Shown piece after piece: positions 1 to 8,593 of a stretch of 64,000 nucleotides of DNA. The DNA is from Paenibacillus hamazuiensis. GTDB taxonomy: Bacteria > Bacillota > Bacilli > Paenibacillales > NBRC-103111. The stretch is from contig NZ_JALRMO010000001.1 of assembly GCF_023276405.1 (NCBI RefSeq), forward strand, positions 682,001-746,000. Reading direction: 5' to 3'. The number at the start of each line of letters is the position of its first letter. Positions within the stretch are counted from its first letter, which is position 1. The position numbers were made by a program, and so were the translations under genes. The notes beneath the pieces were generated by a model. It was given only the letters and a program-made list of their open reading frames with translations. It was not told the origin of the DNA and made no database searches.

Positions 1-42
1 AAGTCAAAACCCAATTTTACAAGCCATTGGAGGCGTTCGGTC

Positions 43-1065
43 ATGATGAAAATTTCCGTAACAAGCATCTCGTGCGATTTGACGGATACGGATTTGAAGC
101 AGATGAGCCAGCTCGGGGTCGACTGCATCGATTTCGGCATCGGCTCCTCTTTCCCCGGGGTCAAGGAGCAGGGGTACCCGGATTTGGACCGGGTTCTCAA
201 GCTGAAAAAGAAAGTGCGGTCATGGGGGCTCGATATTAACCGGGTTACACTGCCCGACTTGACGGATACGTTCATCAGAGATTTGCCGGGCGCCGAGAAG
301 GAGCTGGAAAATGCGCGCAACGCCGTCAAAGTATTCGGCGAAGCGGGCATCCCTATCGTCCGGCAGCGGTTCGCCGGCGACGTCGATCCCGTCCTGACGA
401 CAGGATACCCGGCTTACCATCGCGGAGGTGCGATCGCCCGTGGGGAAAGCCTCGGTTTAACCTCGAACAAACCGGCTTATCCGACGTTCGAGGAAAAAGA
501 GCGCTGGTGGGCCCGCTTTAACGAGGCGTTTAAGGCGCTTCTTCCGATCGCCGAGGATTACAACGTGAAGCTCACCATCCATCCGTCCGATACGCCCAAC
601 CATGAAACGGCTTTTAACGGTCTCGGCATGCACCGGGTGATCGATACGTTCCCGAGCAAAAATGTCGGATTTGTCTACTGCATCGGAACCCGGGCGGAAG
701 AAGGCGGCAGCTCGCTCGTCCTTGACGAAATCAACCATTACGGCCGCAAGGGCCGCATTTTCCTCGTCCATTTCCGCAATGTCCGCGGCAGCCTGGCGAC
801 GGCCGGAGCGTTCGAGGAGGCGATGCTCGACGACGGCGATCTGAATATGTTCAAGCTGCTGCTCGAACTGCACAAAGTCGGCTATGACGGCTGCCTCAAT
901 CCCGACCACTACCTGCAAATGGAAGGGGATACCGTACAGCTGGACGACAAATGGAAGCATTCCGCGATAGGCTGGGCTTCTTCAGGCATTTGCTGCGCTT
1001 ATTCGATCGGCTACATTCGCGCCATGCTGACGGCGCTTGCGGAGTTTACGGGAAGACGCTGGTGA
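43..1065 (+). CDS. Mannonate dehydratase-like TIM-barrel protein
   Basis: The 340-residue product reads as a TIM-barrel sugar-acid enzyme related to mannonate dehydratase (UxuA), which converts D-mannonate to 2-keto-3-deoxygluconate in hexuronate breakdown. The signs are the strand-end segment FLVHFRNVRG near residues 240-250 and the NPDH motif near residue 286, which resemble the metal-binding C-terminal half of UxuA. A GGAGG sits 9 nt before the first of two adjacent ATGs, so the first is taken. A hairpin with a T-run follows the stop. No partner gene is visible to the left because the window begins here. A related sugar-phosphate isomerase fold is possible; the exact substrate is not proven. 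Confidence 0.75.
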   Translation: MMKISVTSISCDLTDTDLKQMSQLGVDCIDFGIGSSFPGVKEQGYPDLDRVLKLKKKVRSWGLDINRVTLPDLTDTFIRDLPGAEKELENARNAVKVFGEAGIPIVRQRFAGDVDPVLTTGYPAYHRGGAIARGESLGLTSNKPAYPTFEEKERWWARFNEAFKALLPIAEDYNVKLTIHPSDTPNHETAFNGLGMHRVIDTFPSKNVGFVYCIGTRAEEGGSSLVLDEINHYGRKGRIFLVHFRNVRGSLATAGAFEEAMLDDGDLNMFKLLLELHKVGYDGCLNPDHYLQMEGDTVQLDDKWKHSAIGWASSGICCAYSIGYIRAMLTALAEFTGRRW

Positions 1066-1091
1066 GACGGATGGCGCCATAATGGAATACA

Positions 1092-1140
1092 AAAACGGAG
1101 TGTCGGCGGAACCATGTGTTCCGTTAACGCTCCGTTTTTT
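1092..1140 (+). terminator. Rho-independent terminator
   Basis: AAAACGGAG pairs with CTCCGTTTT, with further internal pairing (GGAAC/GTTCC), and a run of six T follows. It lies just after the mannonate-dehydratase-like gene. Confidence 0.7.
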
Positions 1141-1228
1141 GCATGCTCGCATGATTATGTGGAACAAGCAGATCCGCCACATCCGCTGGTTTGGCTGAAA
1201 GGGAGGATCAGGACCCCTTAGTTCTTAT

Positions 1229-2632
1229 TCAATCGGACGAGGGCAGGCGCGCGGCCCATATCATCCATTTTCTTTGCTCGGGCTCGCCGTCAAACGATTC
1301 GTATACCCCTGCGATAAAACGATCCGCGGTATCGATCAGAACAGGGCTCGGAAGTGGAACAATCTCGTTAAAATTGGGGCAGCCGCCGGCAAATGCGGCG
1401 CAATGCGGCGCCCACGTCATCTTAAGGTTTTCGTTGTCGAAGCGATAAGGGAGCTGCCGTACCGTCTCCAAGGAGAGCGGATCGTAAAAAGACAGCTGGT
1501 ACGCTTTCGGCTTGCCGGTCAAGAGGACGAAATTGTTTGCAGCACGGTCATACAGCTGGGAAAAACCGATTTGAAGCGGGACTTCGCGTTCTGTTCCGGT
1601 TTTTTTATCGATTGCGTAATATTTGTATGCAGAGGTCGACTGGGCCCAAGGCTTATAGATAAGCGTCGGGCCGATAAAGGAATAACTCGGGACCCGTTCG
1701 GAATCCTTCTCCCAGATAAAAGCCCCGGTTTCGTCATAATAGATGTCGTGGTAACCTTTTTCCCCGTCGCTTCGTTTCGATTGCCGCACGATCATTTGGT
1801 GGTCTGCGCTCACAGTACTTATGTAGGATAGGTTGTCGGCATTTAAGGTGTAGAGGAGGTTTCCGTCGCTATCATAAAGAGTGATGCTGCCGTCTTGCCT
1901 ATGCACGATATTGTCCGTTTCGATCGTTTCGGAAGGGCGGAGAGCAGGAATGTTCCCGTAAGGTCCTACGCTTAGATCGATCCAGCCGGTCAGCTCAAGC
2001 TTCTTCTCTTCGGTTCCGTCGGAGCCGACAAACGTAAGTAAATTTTTCGTTGCGAGAAGCTGCCCGGGTTTTATTTGAGAGCACAGCTTTATAACGCCGG
2101 CGCGGCTGCGTCCAACAAAACGGCAACTCGGCTCCCGTTCCTCGAGCTTCCAGGCGATATCGCCCGTCTGTGTATCGATTGCATACAGATTAGCGAACGC
2201 TTCGCCGCGCTCCTCGCCGTAATCGTTGCTATAAAAGTACGCGTGGCCGTCCTGATTGACGGTTAAACCGTAGCCCGTCGCTCTCTTGGAACCGGAGCTC
2301 CCCTGCGTATAGGTCGGCGTGTAAATATCATTCTGCCAATTTAAGGCGCCATCCCGGGAAAGGGAGCGTACGGACACGTATTCGTCGCTCACACGGGCGG
2401 CATAGACGATATTGCCGTGCAGATCCCACTGCAAGGCCGAAGCGTCTTTGACGATCTGCTCTTTCGTCCTCCCGTAATGGAACCGGGCATCCGTGTCGTA
2501 TACCCACAGAAGCTGCGTCGGATTCGGACCCGCCGTTTTTGGAGGCTGGCCGCCGGTGCTCTCCGCATAAATGGTTTGGGGAACGGCGGAACTGATGATC
2601 AGCATGAACAGGATCGATAATTTCTTGAACAA
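1229..2632 (-). CDS. Secreted beta-propeller-like protein of unknown function
   Basis: The product (about 467 residues from the start chosen) opens with a signal peptide: a Lys-rich start, a hydrophobic stretch and a likely cleavage after IYA. The rest has repeated strands of PQQ/WD-like propeller type, with phrases such as LYAIDTQTGDIAWKLEE and LYDSDGNLLYTLN that are typical of outer blades. I see no catalytic motif. A TTG at 2632 is preferred because AAAGGAGAG lies 9 nt upstream; the longer reading frame beginning at 2734 has no such site and would bury the signal peptide. It is convergent with the gene to its left. It may be a surface sensor or binding protein, but that is inference. Confidence 0.6.
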   Translation of the reverse strand: MFKKLSILFMLIISSAVPQTIYAESTGGQPPKTAGPNPTQLLWVYDTDARFHYGRTKEQIVKDASALQWDLHGNIVYAARVSDEYVSVRSLSRDGALNWQNDIYTPTYTQGSSGSKRATGYGLTVNQDGHAYFYSNDYGEERGEAFANLYAIDTQTGDIAWKLEEREPSCRFVGRSRAGVIKLCSQIKPGQLLATKNLLTFVGSDGTEEKKLELTGWIDLSVGPYGNIPALRPSETIETDNIVHRQDGSITLYDSDGNLLYTLNADNLSYISTVSADHQMIVRQSKRSDGEKGYHDIYYDETGAFIWEKDSERVPSYSFIGPTLIYKPWAQSTSAYKYYAIDKKTGTEREVPLQIGFSQLYDRAANNFVLLTGKPKAYQLSFYDPLSLETVRQLPYRFDNENLKMTWAPHCAAFAGGCPNFNEIVPLPSPVLIDTADRFIAGVYESFDGEPEQRKWMIWAARLPSSD

Positions 2633-2803
2633 TGTTGTTCTCTCCTTTGTATGTGGAAGGTATTGCTGCTTATTTGTATTATAGTGGCAAAAGTCGCCGG
2701 AGGGAAAAGGATTCGCAAATTCGCCGCTATTCATGAATTTCGGCCTGCCGACGAAGCCTCTTTTTTTGGGGCTTTTGCTCTTGGATCTCTCGAACGAAAA
2801 TGA

Positions 2804-2838
2804 AAACGGACTAGCGTAATTCGAACGCTAGTCCGTTT
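2804..2838 (-). terminator. Perfect 14-bp hairpin overlapping a stop codon
   Basis: A perfect 14-bp stem with a 7-nt loop contains the TAG stop of the HxlR regulator in its arm. On the minus strand a short T-run follows, so it should end that transcript. Confidence 0.75.
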
Positions 2839-3187
2839 CCGTTTGTTCATTTTTCGCCTTTTTAAGCCGCTTTCGCTCGGCATGGGCCACTCCCCATTGA
2901 TGCAAGGTTTCCAGAACCGGAGACAGGCTCATGCCGTATTCCGTGATGGAGTATTCCACTTTCGGCGGGATTTGCGGATAAATGACTCGTTTAACGAGCT
3001 CTTCCTCCTCCAATTCGCGCAGATGGAGCGTAAGCATCCTTTGCGTGATATCGGGCAGCAATCTTCTTAGCTCATTGAACCGCAAAGGTTTACCTTGAAG
3101 CAAATAATAAAGGATAATCGGCTTCCATTTGCCGACGATCGAATCCAGAGCCGCAACGAATTGACATTGGACAGGGTTCTTTTGCAT
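2828..3187 (-). CDS. HxlR-family transcriptional regulator
   Basis: This 119-residue protein has the compact winged-helix layout of the HxlR family (YodB, HypR, CatR type): an early Cys (residue 8), the conserved GKWKPIIL helix start near residues 19-26, the recognition region LPDITQRMLTLHLREL, and a wing ending VEYSITEYG. Family members sense quinones, diamide or aldehydes, often by oxidation of the N-terminal Cys, and repress detoxification genes. It is divergent from an azoreductase gene with 134 nt between them, the same pairing as YodB and AzoR1 in Bacillus. It therefore probably represses that azoreductase and itself. Confidence 0.9.
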   Translation of the reverse strand: MQKNPVQCQFVAALDSIVGKWKPIILYYLLQGKPLRFNELRRLLPDITQRMLTLHLRELEEEELVKRVIYPQIPPKVEYSITEYGMSLSPVLETLHQWGVAHAERKRLKKAKNEQTETD

Positions 3188-3204
3188 ACGTTGGCCTCCT
3201 AGAC

Positions 3205-3263
3205 AGTACCTTTTTTAATACTATACCACATTATTGTGCCTACTTCACATAAAAAAGTATATA
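3205..3263. promoter_or_regulatory. Candidate HxlR operator in divergent promoter region
   Basis: Between the divergent regulator and azoreductase genes lie AGTACCTTTTTTA and, about 45 nt on, TAAAAAAGTATAT, which form a loose inverted repeat. The region is very AT-rich and could hold both promoters. The operator role is inferred from position only. Confidence 0.3.
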
Positions 3264-3321
3264 TTATATGATCAACCTGGAAACTGTATTTAATTTAATT
3301 ACAGAAGGGAAGTTTTAAATC

Positions 3322-3954
3322 ATGGCAACCGTACTGTACATCACCGCACATCCTCTTGACCCTCAGGAATCTTTCAGCCTCGCGGTGGGCAAAGAATTTA
3401 TTGAAGCGTATCGTGCAGCAAATCCAACGGATGAAGTTGTTCATTTGGATCTGTACAAAGAGAATATTCCGCAATTCGACGCCGATGTTTTACGTGGTTG
3501 GGGAAAGCTTCGGTCGGGTTCGTCTTTCGATCAACTGACTGATGCTGAGAAATCAAAAGTGGCTCGTCTTGAGGCGATTGTTGATCAATACGTGGCTGCC
3601 GATAAGTACGTGTATGTTTCCCCCATGTGGAATTTCTCAATCCCGCCGGTTTTGAAAGCATACACGGATGCGACTTCAGTTCCGGGCAAAACTTTCAAAT
3701 ATACCGAAAATGGTCCTATAGGTCTGTTGCCCGGCAAGAAAGCCTTACACATTCAAGCGAGCGGTTCCGTTTATTCGGAAGGTCCTCTTGCTCCGGTTGA
3801 AATGGGCTACAGCTATCTGAAAAAGATTTTACAGTTCTACGGGATTCAATCTTTTGAGGCTATTTTTATTGAAGGAACGGCATCATTAAAGCAGGCTCCG
3901 GCTATTAAAGAAAAAGCAATTGCACATGCCAAGGAAGTAGCCAAACGTTTCTAA
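3322..3954 (+). CDS. azoR: FMN-dependent NADH-azoreductase
   Basis: The 210-residue flavodoxin-like protein matches the AzoR family in length and motifs: the N-terminal [18 protein letters not shown] loop that binds the FMN phosphate, [19 protein letters not shown] near residues 95-113, and a QASGS(V) segment near residue 150. AzoR enzymes reduce azo bonds and quinones with NADH in the cytosol and protect against thiol-reactive quinones. A GAAGGGAAG site lies upstream of the ATG. The divergent HxlR gene probably controls it. Its GC content is visibly lower than that of the flanking sugar genes. Confidence 0.92.
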   Translation: MATVLYITAHPLDPQESFSLAVGKEFIEAYRAANPTDEVVHLDLYKENIPQFDADVLRGWGKLRSGSSFDQLTDAEKSKVARLEAIVDQYVAADKYVYVSPMWNFSIPPVLKAYTDATSVPGKTFKYTENGPIGLLPGKKALHIQASGSVYSEGPLAPVEMGYSYLKKILQFYGIQSFEAIFIEGTASLKQAPAIKEKAIAHAKEVAKRF

Positions 3955-3975
3955 TTAAAGTCCTGAATAACAAAA

Positions 3976-4023
3976 AAGGAGATGTCCTTCGGGTCAATGC
4001 GTGACCTTTTGGGACATCTCCTT
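3976..4023. terminator. Shared terminator between convergent genes
   Basis: AAGGAGATGTCC (3976-3987) pairs perfectly with GGACATCTCCTT (4012-4023), and a smaller GGTCA/TGACC hairpin lies in the loop. It is placed between the convergent azoR and guanylate-kinase fusion genes and could serve both strands. Confidence 0.65.
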
Positions 4024-4038
4024 CAAACTTTGCCGATC

Positions 4039-4908
4039 TTATACTTTCACCAAATTGCTAAGCAAATCTTCATAATCGTACTGCCACGACGATTTTATCG
4101 CTTCGTCCGGAGTCCAATCGGAGATTTTTACGACATAAGGCACCTTTGCGAGTCCGGCTTTATAAGCGGCGATCACTCTGTGGTGACCGTCTTCCACATA
4201 AGGAACGCCGTCCACCATAATCACCTTGATCGGGAAATGCTCGTCGAATCCTTTGGCGGACATGCTTTGCGCCAGTTTTCCCACTTTGTCCATATTGATA
4301 TTTCTTATGCTCTGGGTAAATTTCAATTTATCGATTTCAACGGAGCCGATCTTGAAAAGGTTGATGATGTTTAAAACTTGAACGACGGTATCGCGCAGCA
4401 CGTGGTTCACGATTTTAAAATCGAATTTTTCGCCTAAAGAGTTTTCGTACTCAATTCTTTTCAGACGGTTTTCGATGTCCTCTTGAGAAGTGTCGCCCCG
4501 ATTGGTCAATCTGTTGATGAGCTCCTCTTTGGAAGGAAAATCGAGGTAAATCAAAACCGCTCTGTTTCCGAACTGTTTCTTAAAATTGAGCGCACCTTCG
4601 ACATCGATATCTTTGATGATGAATTTGTTTTCGCCCAGCGCGTTTTCGTACGATTTTTTGCAGGTTCCGTAATATTTCCCCGAACCGTGAACTTCGTTAT
4701 ATTCAAGGAAGTCCCCTTCCTCAATTTTCCGCAAAAATTCTTCGTTGCTTATAAAATGATAAGGTTTGCCTTGCGATTCGCCTTCCCTCATCTCTCTTGT
4801 CGTAAAGGAGGGAATGTAGCAAATATTATCAAGCGATTTGAGAACTTCCTTGATAACGGTGTTTTTTCCTACCCCGGAAGCTCCTGAAATAACAAATATT
4901 CTGGACAT
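4039..4908 (-). CDS. Guanylate kinase-like protein fused to ParB/sulfiredoxin-like domain
   Basis: Residues 1-185 are a guanylate kinase fold: P-loop GASGVGKNT (9-17), the GMP-binding SFTTREMREGE (34-44), and IDVEGA (101-106). Residues 190-289 resemble a ParB/sulfiredoxin N-domain, with EDGHHRVIAAYKAG (239-252) as the nucleotide-binding turn. A normal Gmk is about 205 residues, so the 100-residue tail is a true addition. The start at 4908 has AAAAGGAAG 7 nt upstream; a longer start at 4947 has none. The gene is AT-rich beside GC-rich neighbours, which suggests transfer. A housekeeping GMP kinase role is doubtful; a conflict or signalling role is possible but unproven. Confidence 0.85.
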   Translation of the reverse strand: MSRIFVISGASGVGKNTVIKEVLKSLDNICYIPSFTTREMREGESQGKPYHFISNEEFLRKIEEGDFLEYNEVHGSGKYYGTCKKSYENALGENKFIIKDIDVEGALNFKKQFGNRAVLIYLDFPSKEELINRLTNRGDTSQEDIENRLKRIEYENSLGEKFDFKIVNHVLRDTVVQVLNIINLFKIGSVEIDKLKFTQSIRNINMDKVGKLAQSMSAKGFDEHFPIKVIMVDGVPYVEDGHHRVIAAYKAGLAKVPYVVKISDWTPDEAIKSSWQYDYEDLLSNLVKV

Positions 4909-5158
4909 CGTACAACTTCCTTTTCTGAAGATTATTGCGGAAATCAAGACGTTAGAAGCTTGACTAACATTATAGCATTTTTGCTGCGTAAAACCAATTG
5001 CCTGCGTCTCTCGATTCGAACGGAGAAACCGGCATGCCGCCGCTGGAAATTATTTTAAGCAGCTGGAAGGAAAATACTGGCCGCATGTAGAATAAATAGG
5101 CGAATATACATTCGCATATTGGTGAGAAGCGCTGCCGCTTGCCGAAGGAGGTGCCTGT

Positions 5159-5887
5159 TTGTTTCGCCCCGAGCCGCATCATTTGACACAATCCATCGAC
5201 TGGATGGAAAGCATCCGCCCCGAGCTGCGCGCGTATTGCTTGTCGCTGGCCCGCGATGTATGGGAGGCGGACGACCTCGTTCAGGACACGCTGCTGCGGC
5301 TGCTGCGCGTGGCGGACCGCGAGCCGGACAAGCGGCTATCGAAGTCTTATGCGTTCCGCATTGCCCGTAATTTATGGATCGATCATGTCCGCAAGCGGGG
5401 CAGAGATGCGTTCCCGCTTCCGGACGAATCTTTTCACGAGACGATGTCGGATCGGGACAACGCGTTCGATACGCGCGAAACGTTGGATGCGATTGCCCGC
5501 CTGCTTGCCCCGAGATCCGTCGTCGTTTTGCTGCTGATGGATATATTCGATTTTACGGCGAAAGAAACCGCTTCCATGATCGATTCCACCGATGGCGCCG
5601 TACAGGTTGCGCTTTCCCGCGCCCGCAGCAAGCTGCGCGCGGTGGCCGGGACCGTTAAGGCGGATGCGGACGGGCCGCCGAAGCGGAATTTCGGATCCGC
5701 CCCCGATCCGGTATGGTTTGAAGCGATATTGGACGGGTTTCGCAGACGCAACCCGCGGATCATTTACGAGGCGTATTTGCGCCTGAGCGGAGGCGGTATC
5801 CGCATCCGCCAGTTGCGCAGCGTAGGCGGACGGCTGTTTTTCACGTTTCAGGATCCCGACGGTAATTTGATCATGGTCAGCACATAA
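5159..5887 (+). CDS. ECF-type RNA polymerase sigma factor with C-terminal extension
   Basis: Region 2 spans about residues 18-90 (WEADDLVQDTLLRLLR, then FRIARNLWIDHVRKRGRD) and region 4 about residues 105-160 (LLMDIFDFTAKETASMI, then GAVQVALSRARSKLRA). It lacks the long region 3, as ECF sigmas do. After residue 165 comes a roughly 75-residue extension ending FTFQDPDGNLIMVST. That ending closely resembles the last strand of the VOC domain encoded by the next gene. AAGGAGGTG lies 6 nt before a TTG start. No anti-sigma gene is adjacent; the VOC genes follow on the same strand at short spacing and may be its regulon. Confidence 0.88.
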   Translation: MFRPEPHHLTQSIDWMESIRPELRAYCLSLARDVWEADDLVQDTLLRLLRVADREPDKRLSKSYAFRIARNLWIDHVRKRGRDAFPLPDESFHETMSDRDNAFDTRETLDAIARLLAPRSVVVLLLMDIFDFTAKETASMIDSTDGAVQVALSRARSKLRAVAGTVKADADGPPKRNFGSAPDPVWFEAILDGFRRRNPRIIYEAYLRLSGGGIRIRQLRSVGGRLFFTFQDPDGNLIMVST

Positions 5888-6012
5888 AAATTTGAGTGCG
5901 GGTGTGTATGGTTTTGATACCGCGGATCGTTGTTTAAGTATGGCGGAACCGGCCAAAGGAACGATGTGTTTCGCCGCAGGTGATAAGAAAGCGATGGAGG
6001 AGGAAGTTTATC

Positions 6013-6888
6013 ATGGAAATTATCGATCAGAAGGAAACGCCGCAAAAGCTGACGGTCAAAAATTCGAACGTGTCGGGAGCCGAGTTCAACAATTGCAGAG
6101 CGGAAAACGTCACGTTCAAGAACGTGTCGATGCCGAAGATGAGCTTTGAGTGTGCGGATCTCGGCAATGCGAGGTTCAGGGACGTCTGCTTGGCCGGCAC
6201 GCTCATTAACGACGCCAACCTGTCCGATTTGGAAATCGACGGGGCGCAGCTCGGCGGCGCGTACATTCACAACATCGGATTGCCGCCGCAGGGGCACCCG
6301 GGCTACCGTGAAGATCAGGGGCGGCAGAGGCCGCTGCGCTTTGAGATGTGCGATTTGGCCGGCAGTTCGATTACCTCGAGCGACCTGAGCGGAGTGAGAA
6401 TTGAGGGGTGCAGCATCGAAGGGCTTACGATCGACGGCATCGACATCGCCAAGCTGATCGCACGCTACCGCTCGGAGAACGGCCAGGGAGAGGAGCCGGA
6501 GCGGAAGACTCCGAAACTGACGCCTCTGCTGCGCCGGACGGGTGCCGCCTTTATTCCGGTTCGCGATATAGAGAAGGCGCGGGAGTGGTACTGCCGCATT
6601 CTGGGGCTTTCCGCCGATTCCGTGAACATTATGAACGGCCACTTGTGCCCGCTGCCGTTGGAAGGACCCGGCGTTATTTTGGATACGATGCCGATGTGGG
6701 GCGGAAAGGAAGCCGGCGGCGCTCCGACGTTCAAGACGCCTGCGTTTATGTTTTTGACCGACGATTTGCCTGCGGCTTACGCATTCATGAAAGAGCAGGG
6801 CGGCGAGCTGGTCACGGAGATCGAAAACGGCCACTGGTTTGCTTTTCGCGATCCGGACGGCAATTTGCTGATGGTTTGCCGCGCGTAA
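6013..6888 (+). CDS. Pentapeptide-repeat protein fused to a VOC domain
   Basis: Residues about 10-140 show pentapeptide-like A(D/N)LxX repeats: SGAEFNNCRAENVTFKNV, then ADLGNARFRDVCLAGTLINDANLSDL, with central L/F and A/S columns. These build a right-handed beta helix. Residues about 170-291 form one VOC (glyoxalase/bleomycin-resistance) domain, starting FIPVRDIEKAREWYCRILG and ending FRDPDGNLLMVCRA. Some pentapeptide proteins (Qnr, MfpA) mimic DNA and shield gyrase; VOC domains bind or modify small molecules. The start at 6013 has GGAGGAGGAAG 7 nt upstream; longer starts lack a site. It is the second gene of the sigma-VOC cluster. The fusion is unusual and its target unknown. Confidence 0.82.
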   Translation: MEIIDQKETPQKLTVKNSNVSGAEFNNCRAENVTFKNVSMPKMSFECADLGNARFRDVCLAGTLINDANLSDLEIDGAQLGGAYIHNIGLPPQGHPGYREDQGRQRPLRFEMCDLAGSSITSSDLSGVRIEGCSIEGLTIDGIDIAKLIARYRSENGQGEEPERKTPKLTPLLRRTGAAFIPVRDIEKAREWYCRILGLSADSVNIMNGHLCPLPLEGPGVILDTMPMWGGKEAGGAPTFKTPAFMFLTDDLPAAYAFMKEQGGELVTEIENGHWFAFRDPDGNLLMVCRA

Positions 6889-6921
6889 ACGGTACAGGCG
6901 AGCGGCGGACGGAAGGGGGCG

Positions 6922-7707
6922 ATGAACATGTTCGACCGAATCGACCGGGTGATGGTGCCGGTACGGGATGTGGACCGGGCTGCTCAATGGTATGAACAAA
7001 TGTTTGGCTTGCGGGTGATTTCGCGGAGCGGGAATGAGGCGCTGCTTGCCGTTGGCCGCGGGGAGACGCTGCTTTCCCTGGAGCGAAGCGAATCCGGGCA
7101 TACCTTGGGGCATTTGCATCGCGAGGGGCATGTGCCGGGGTTTAATTTTTATACGCATTGGGATCATTTGCACCGGGCGTGGCTCACTTTGCGGGGCGTG
7201 GAAACGACGGAGATCATGACGACGCCGCATATGAACGTGAATGAATTTTTCGACGGCGACGGGAACGTGGTTGGACTTTGCCACGAGAAGGCGGGCTCCC
7301 TCTACTACACTCCGCAGGAAGAAGCGGTGCCGCCGATCGTTCATCGGGTGCTCGCCGCATTTATTCCGGTACGCGATCTGGAGGCTTCGATTCGCTGGTA
7401 CACGGGGATGCTCGGCTTCGAGCTTTGCCATCATTGGGGGCAAGGAGCGGACCTTAAGGTAGGACGCGGCGAGACGATCGTGACCATGATCCTCATGGAC
7501 GAGCACGTTCACCGGAATGCAGTCCGGATGACGGAGAAGCTGCCGTATTTTTCGCTCCAAACGACCGATATTCACCGCGCTTACGACGCGCTTTCGGATA
7601 GATGTGCCGTCCCCGGCCGGTTTTCCGATGCGGAAGGCTGTTTCGATGTGGCGTCGCCGGAAGGGTTGGTCCTGAGAGTCCGCGGCGGCGAGCGCGTTCC
7701 GGTGTGA
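6922..7707 (+). CDS. Two-domain VOC (glyoxalase-fold) protein
   Basis: Two VOC domains lie in tandem in 261 residues. The first begins MVPVRDVDRAAQWYEQMFG and the second, near residue 145, AFIPVRDLEASIRWYTGMLG. Each has the beta-alpha-beta-beta-beta layout. Two VOC domains in one chain can close one cup-shaped site, as in extradiol dioxygenases and some resistance proteins, but the usual metal His/Glu set is not obvious in the second half. AAGGGGG lies upstream; the second ATG at 6928 fits its spacing slightly better than the first. It follows the pentapeptide-VOC gene by 33 nt and is probably co-transcribed. Substrate unknown. Confidence 0.8.
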   Translation: MNMFDRIDRVMVPVRDVDRAAQWYEQMFGLRVISRSGNEALLAVGRGETLLSLERSESGHTLGHLHREGHVPGFNFYTHWDHLHRAWLTLRGVETTEIMTTPHMNVNEFFDGDGNVVGLCHEKAGSLYYTPQEEAVPPIVHRVLAAFIPVRDLEASIRWYTGMLGFELCHHWGQGADLKVGRGETIVTMILMDEHVHRNAVRMTEKLPYFSLQTTDIHRAYDALSDRCAVPGRFSDAEGCFDVASPEGLVLRVRGGERVPV

Positions 7708-7746
7708 TCGGCGCATTCGAATTTTGCAGGAACGGGAGTCGGTGTC

Positions 7747-8574
7747 ATGAACGCATTCCTTGAAAGTAAAAAACCCGGAGTCGTGCATTACGTGAACGAT
7801 TTAAAGCAGGCGGCGCAGTGGTACAGGGACATCCTTGGTTTTGAAATAGGGCCGCATGAATACGGCTCGTTTGTCGAGTTGTTTATGCAGGGGCAGTACA
7901 TGTTTCATCTTGCCCGTGCCCAGGAAGGGACAATTCCCCATGCACAGCCGGTCATCACGTTGACTTCGCGGGATATCGAGGCGACGTACTCCGTGCTGAA
8001 ATCCGCAGGGGTGGAGGTAGGCCGGATGAGCTGGTACCCGGATTATTCGTCCTTCACGCTGCGCGATGTGGATGGCAATGCGATTGCGGTGACGCAAAGC
8101 TTCGAGATGCGGATCAGGGATTTGGAAGAGATGCAGTTGCTCGGCATCCGCGTCATTTGTTCGGACGGGGAGCAATACGCTGCGGCTATCCCCAAGGCCG
8201 CATTCCAGTTAAGACAGCGCTTGGGGGAAATCTCCGGGATCGTTAACGAGCGTCAAATGGTGGGCGTCTATAAACCGGGCGAAACGGTTGCCGAGGAAGA
8301 CGGCTACTGGGTTGGCGTTAGGGTCGAACGGATCGACAACATTCCCGAGGGGATGACAGCGCTCCATATACCGGCTCAAACCTATGCGGTTAAGTGGCAC
8401 TACGGTTTGCGAAGCGGCGTGAGCGGCACCTACAGCAAGCTGCACGGCCTTATGCGCGAGGCGGGGCTGCGGCCGGATCCGCAGGCGTGGCACATCGAAA
8501 TGCAAAGAAATTGGGGCCGGCGTGAGGAAGGCGAGATCGAGCTCGATCTGTACTGCGCCATCATTCAATCATAA
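7747..8574 (+). CDS. VOC domain fused to GyrI-like effector-binding domain
   Basis: Residues 8-118 are a VOC domain (VHYVNDLKQAAQWYRDILG to FTLRDVDGNAIAVTQ). Residues 125-275 read as a GyrI-like/AraC effector-binding domain, with PKAAFQLRQRLGEISG, YWVGVRVERIDNIPEGM and a terminal acidic ELDLYCAII strand. GyrI (SbmC) protects gyrase from microcin B17 and quinolones, and the same fold binds small ligands in BmrR-type regulators. GGGAG lies 8 nt before ATG. It is the third VOC gene in the cluster, 39 nt after its neighbour. The fusion suggests ligand capture or target protection; which is not decidable from sequence. Confidence 0.8.
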   Translation: MNAFLESKKPGVVHYVNDLKQAAQWYRDILGFEIGPHEYGSFVELFMQGQYMFHLARAQEGTIPHAQPVITLTSRDIEATYSVLKSAGVEVGRMSWYPDYSSFTLRDVDGNAIAVTQSFEMRIRDLEEMQLLGIRVICSDGEQYAAAIPKAAFQLRQRLGEISGIVNERQMVGVYKPGETVAEEDGYWVGVRVERIDNIPEGMTALHIPAQTYAVKWHYGLRSGVSGTYSKLHGLMREAGLRPDPQAWHIEMQRNWGRREEGEIELDLYCAIIQS

Positions 8575-8593
8575 TAGAAGGGAAGTGAACCCT

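Noticed and set aside
5848-7788. Long open frame on the minus strand, 646 codons
   Set aside because: It lies opposite the pentapeptide-VOC and VOC genes, is rich in Arg/His, and has no family pattern; it is a GC-driven shadow.
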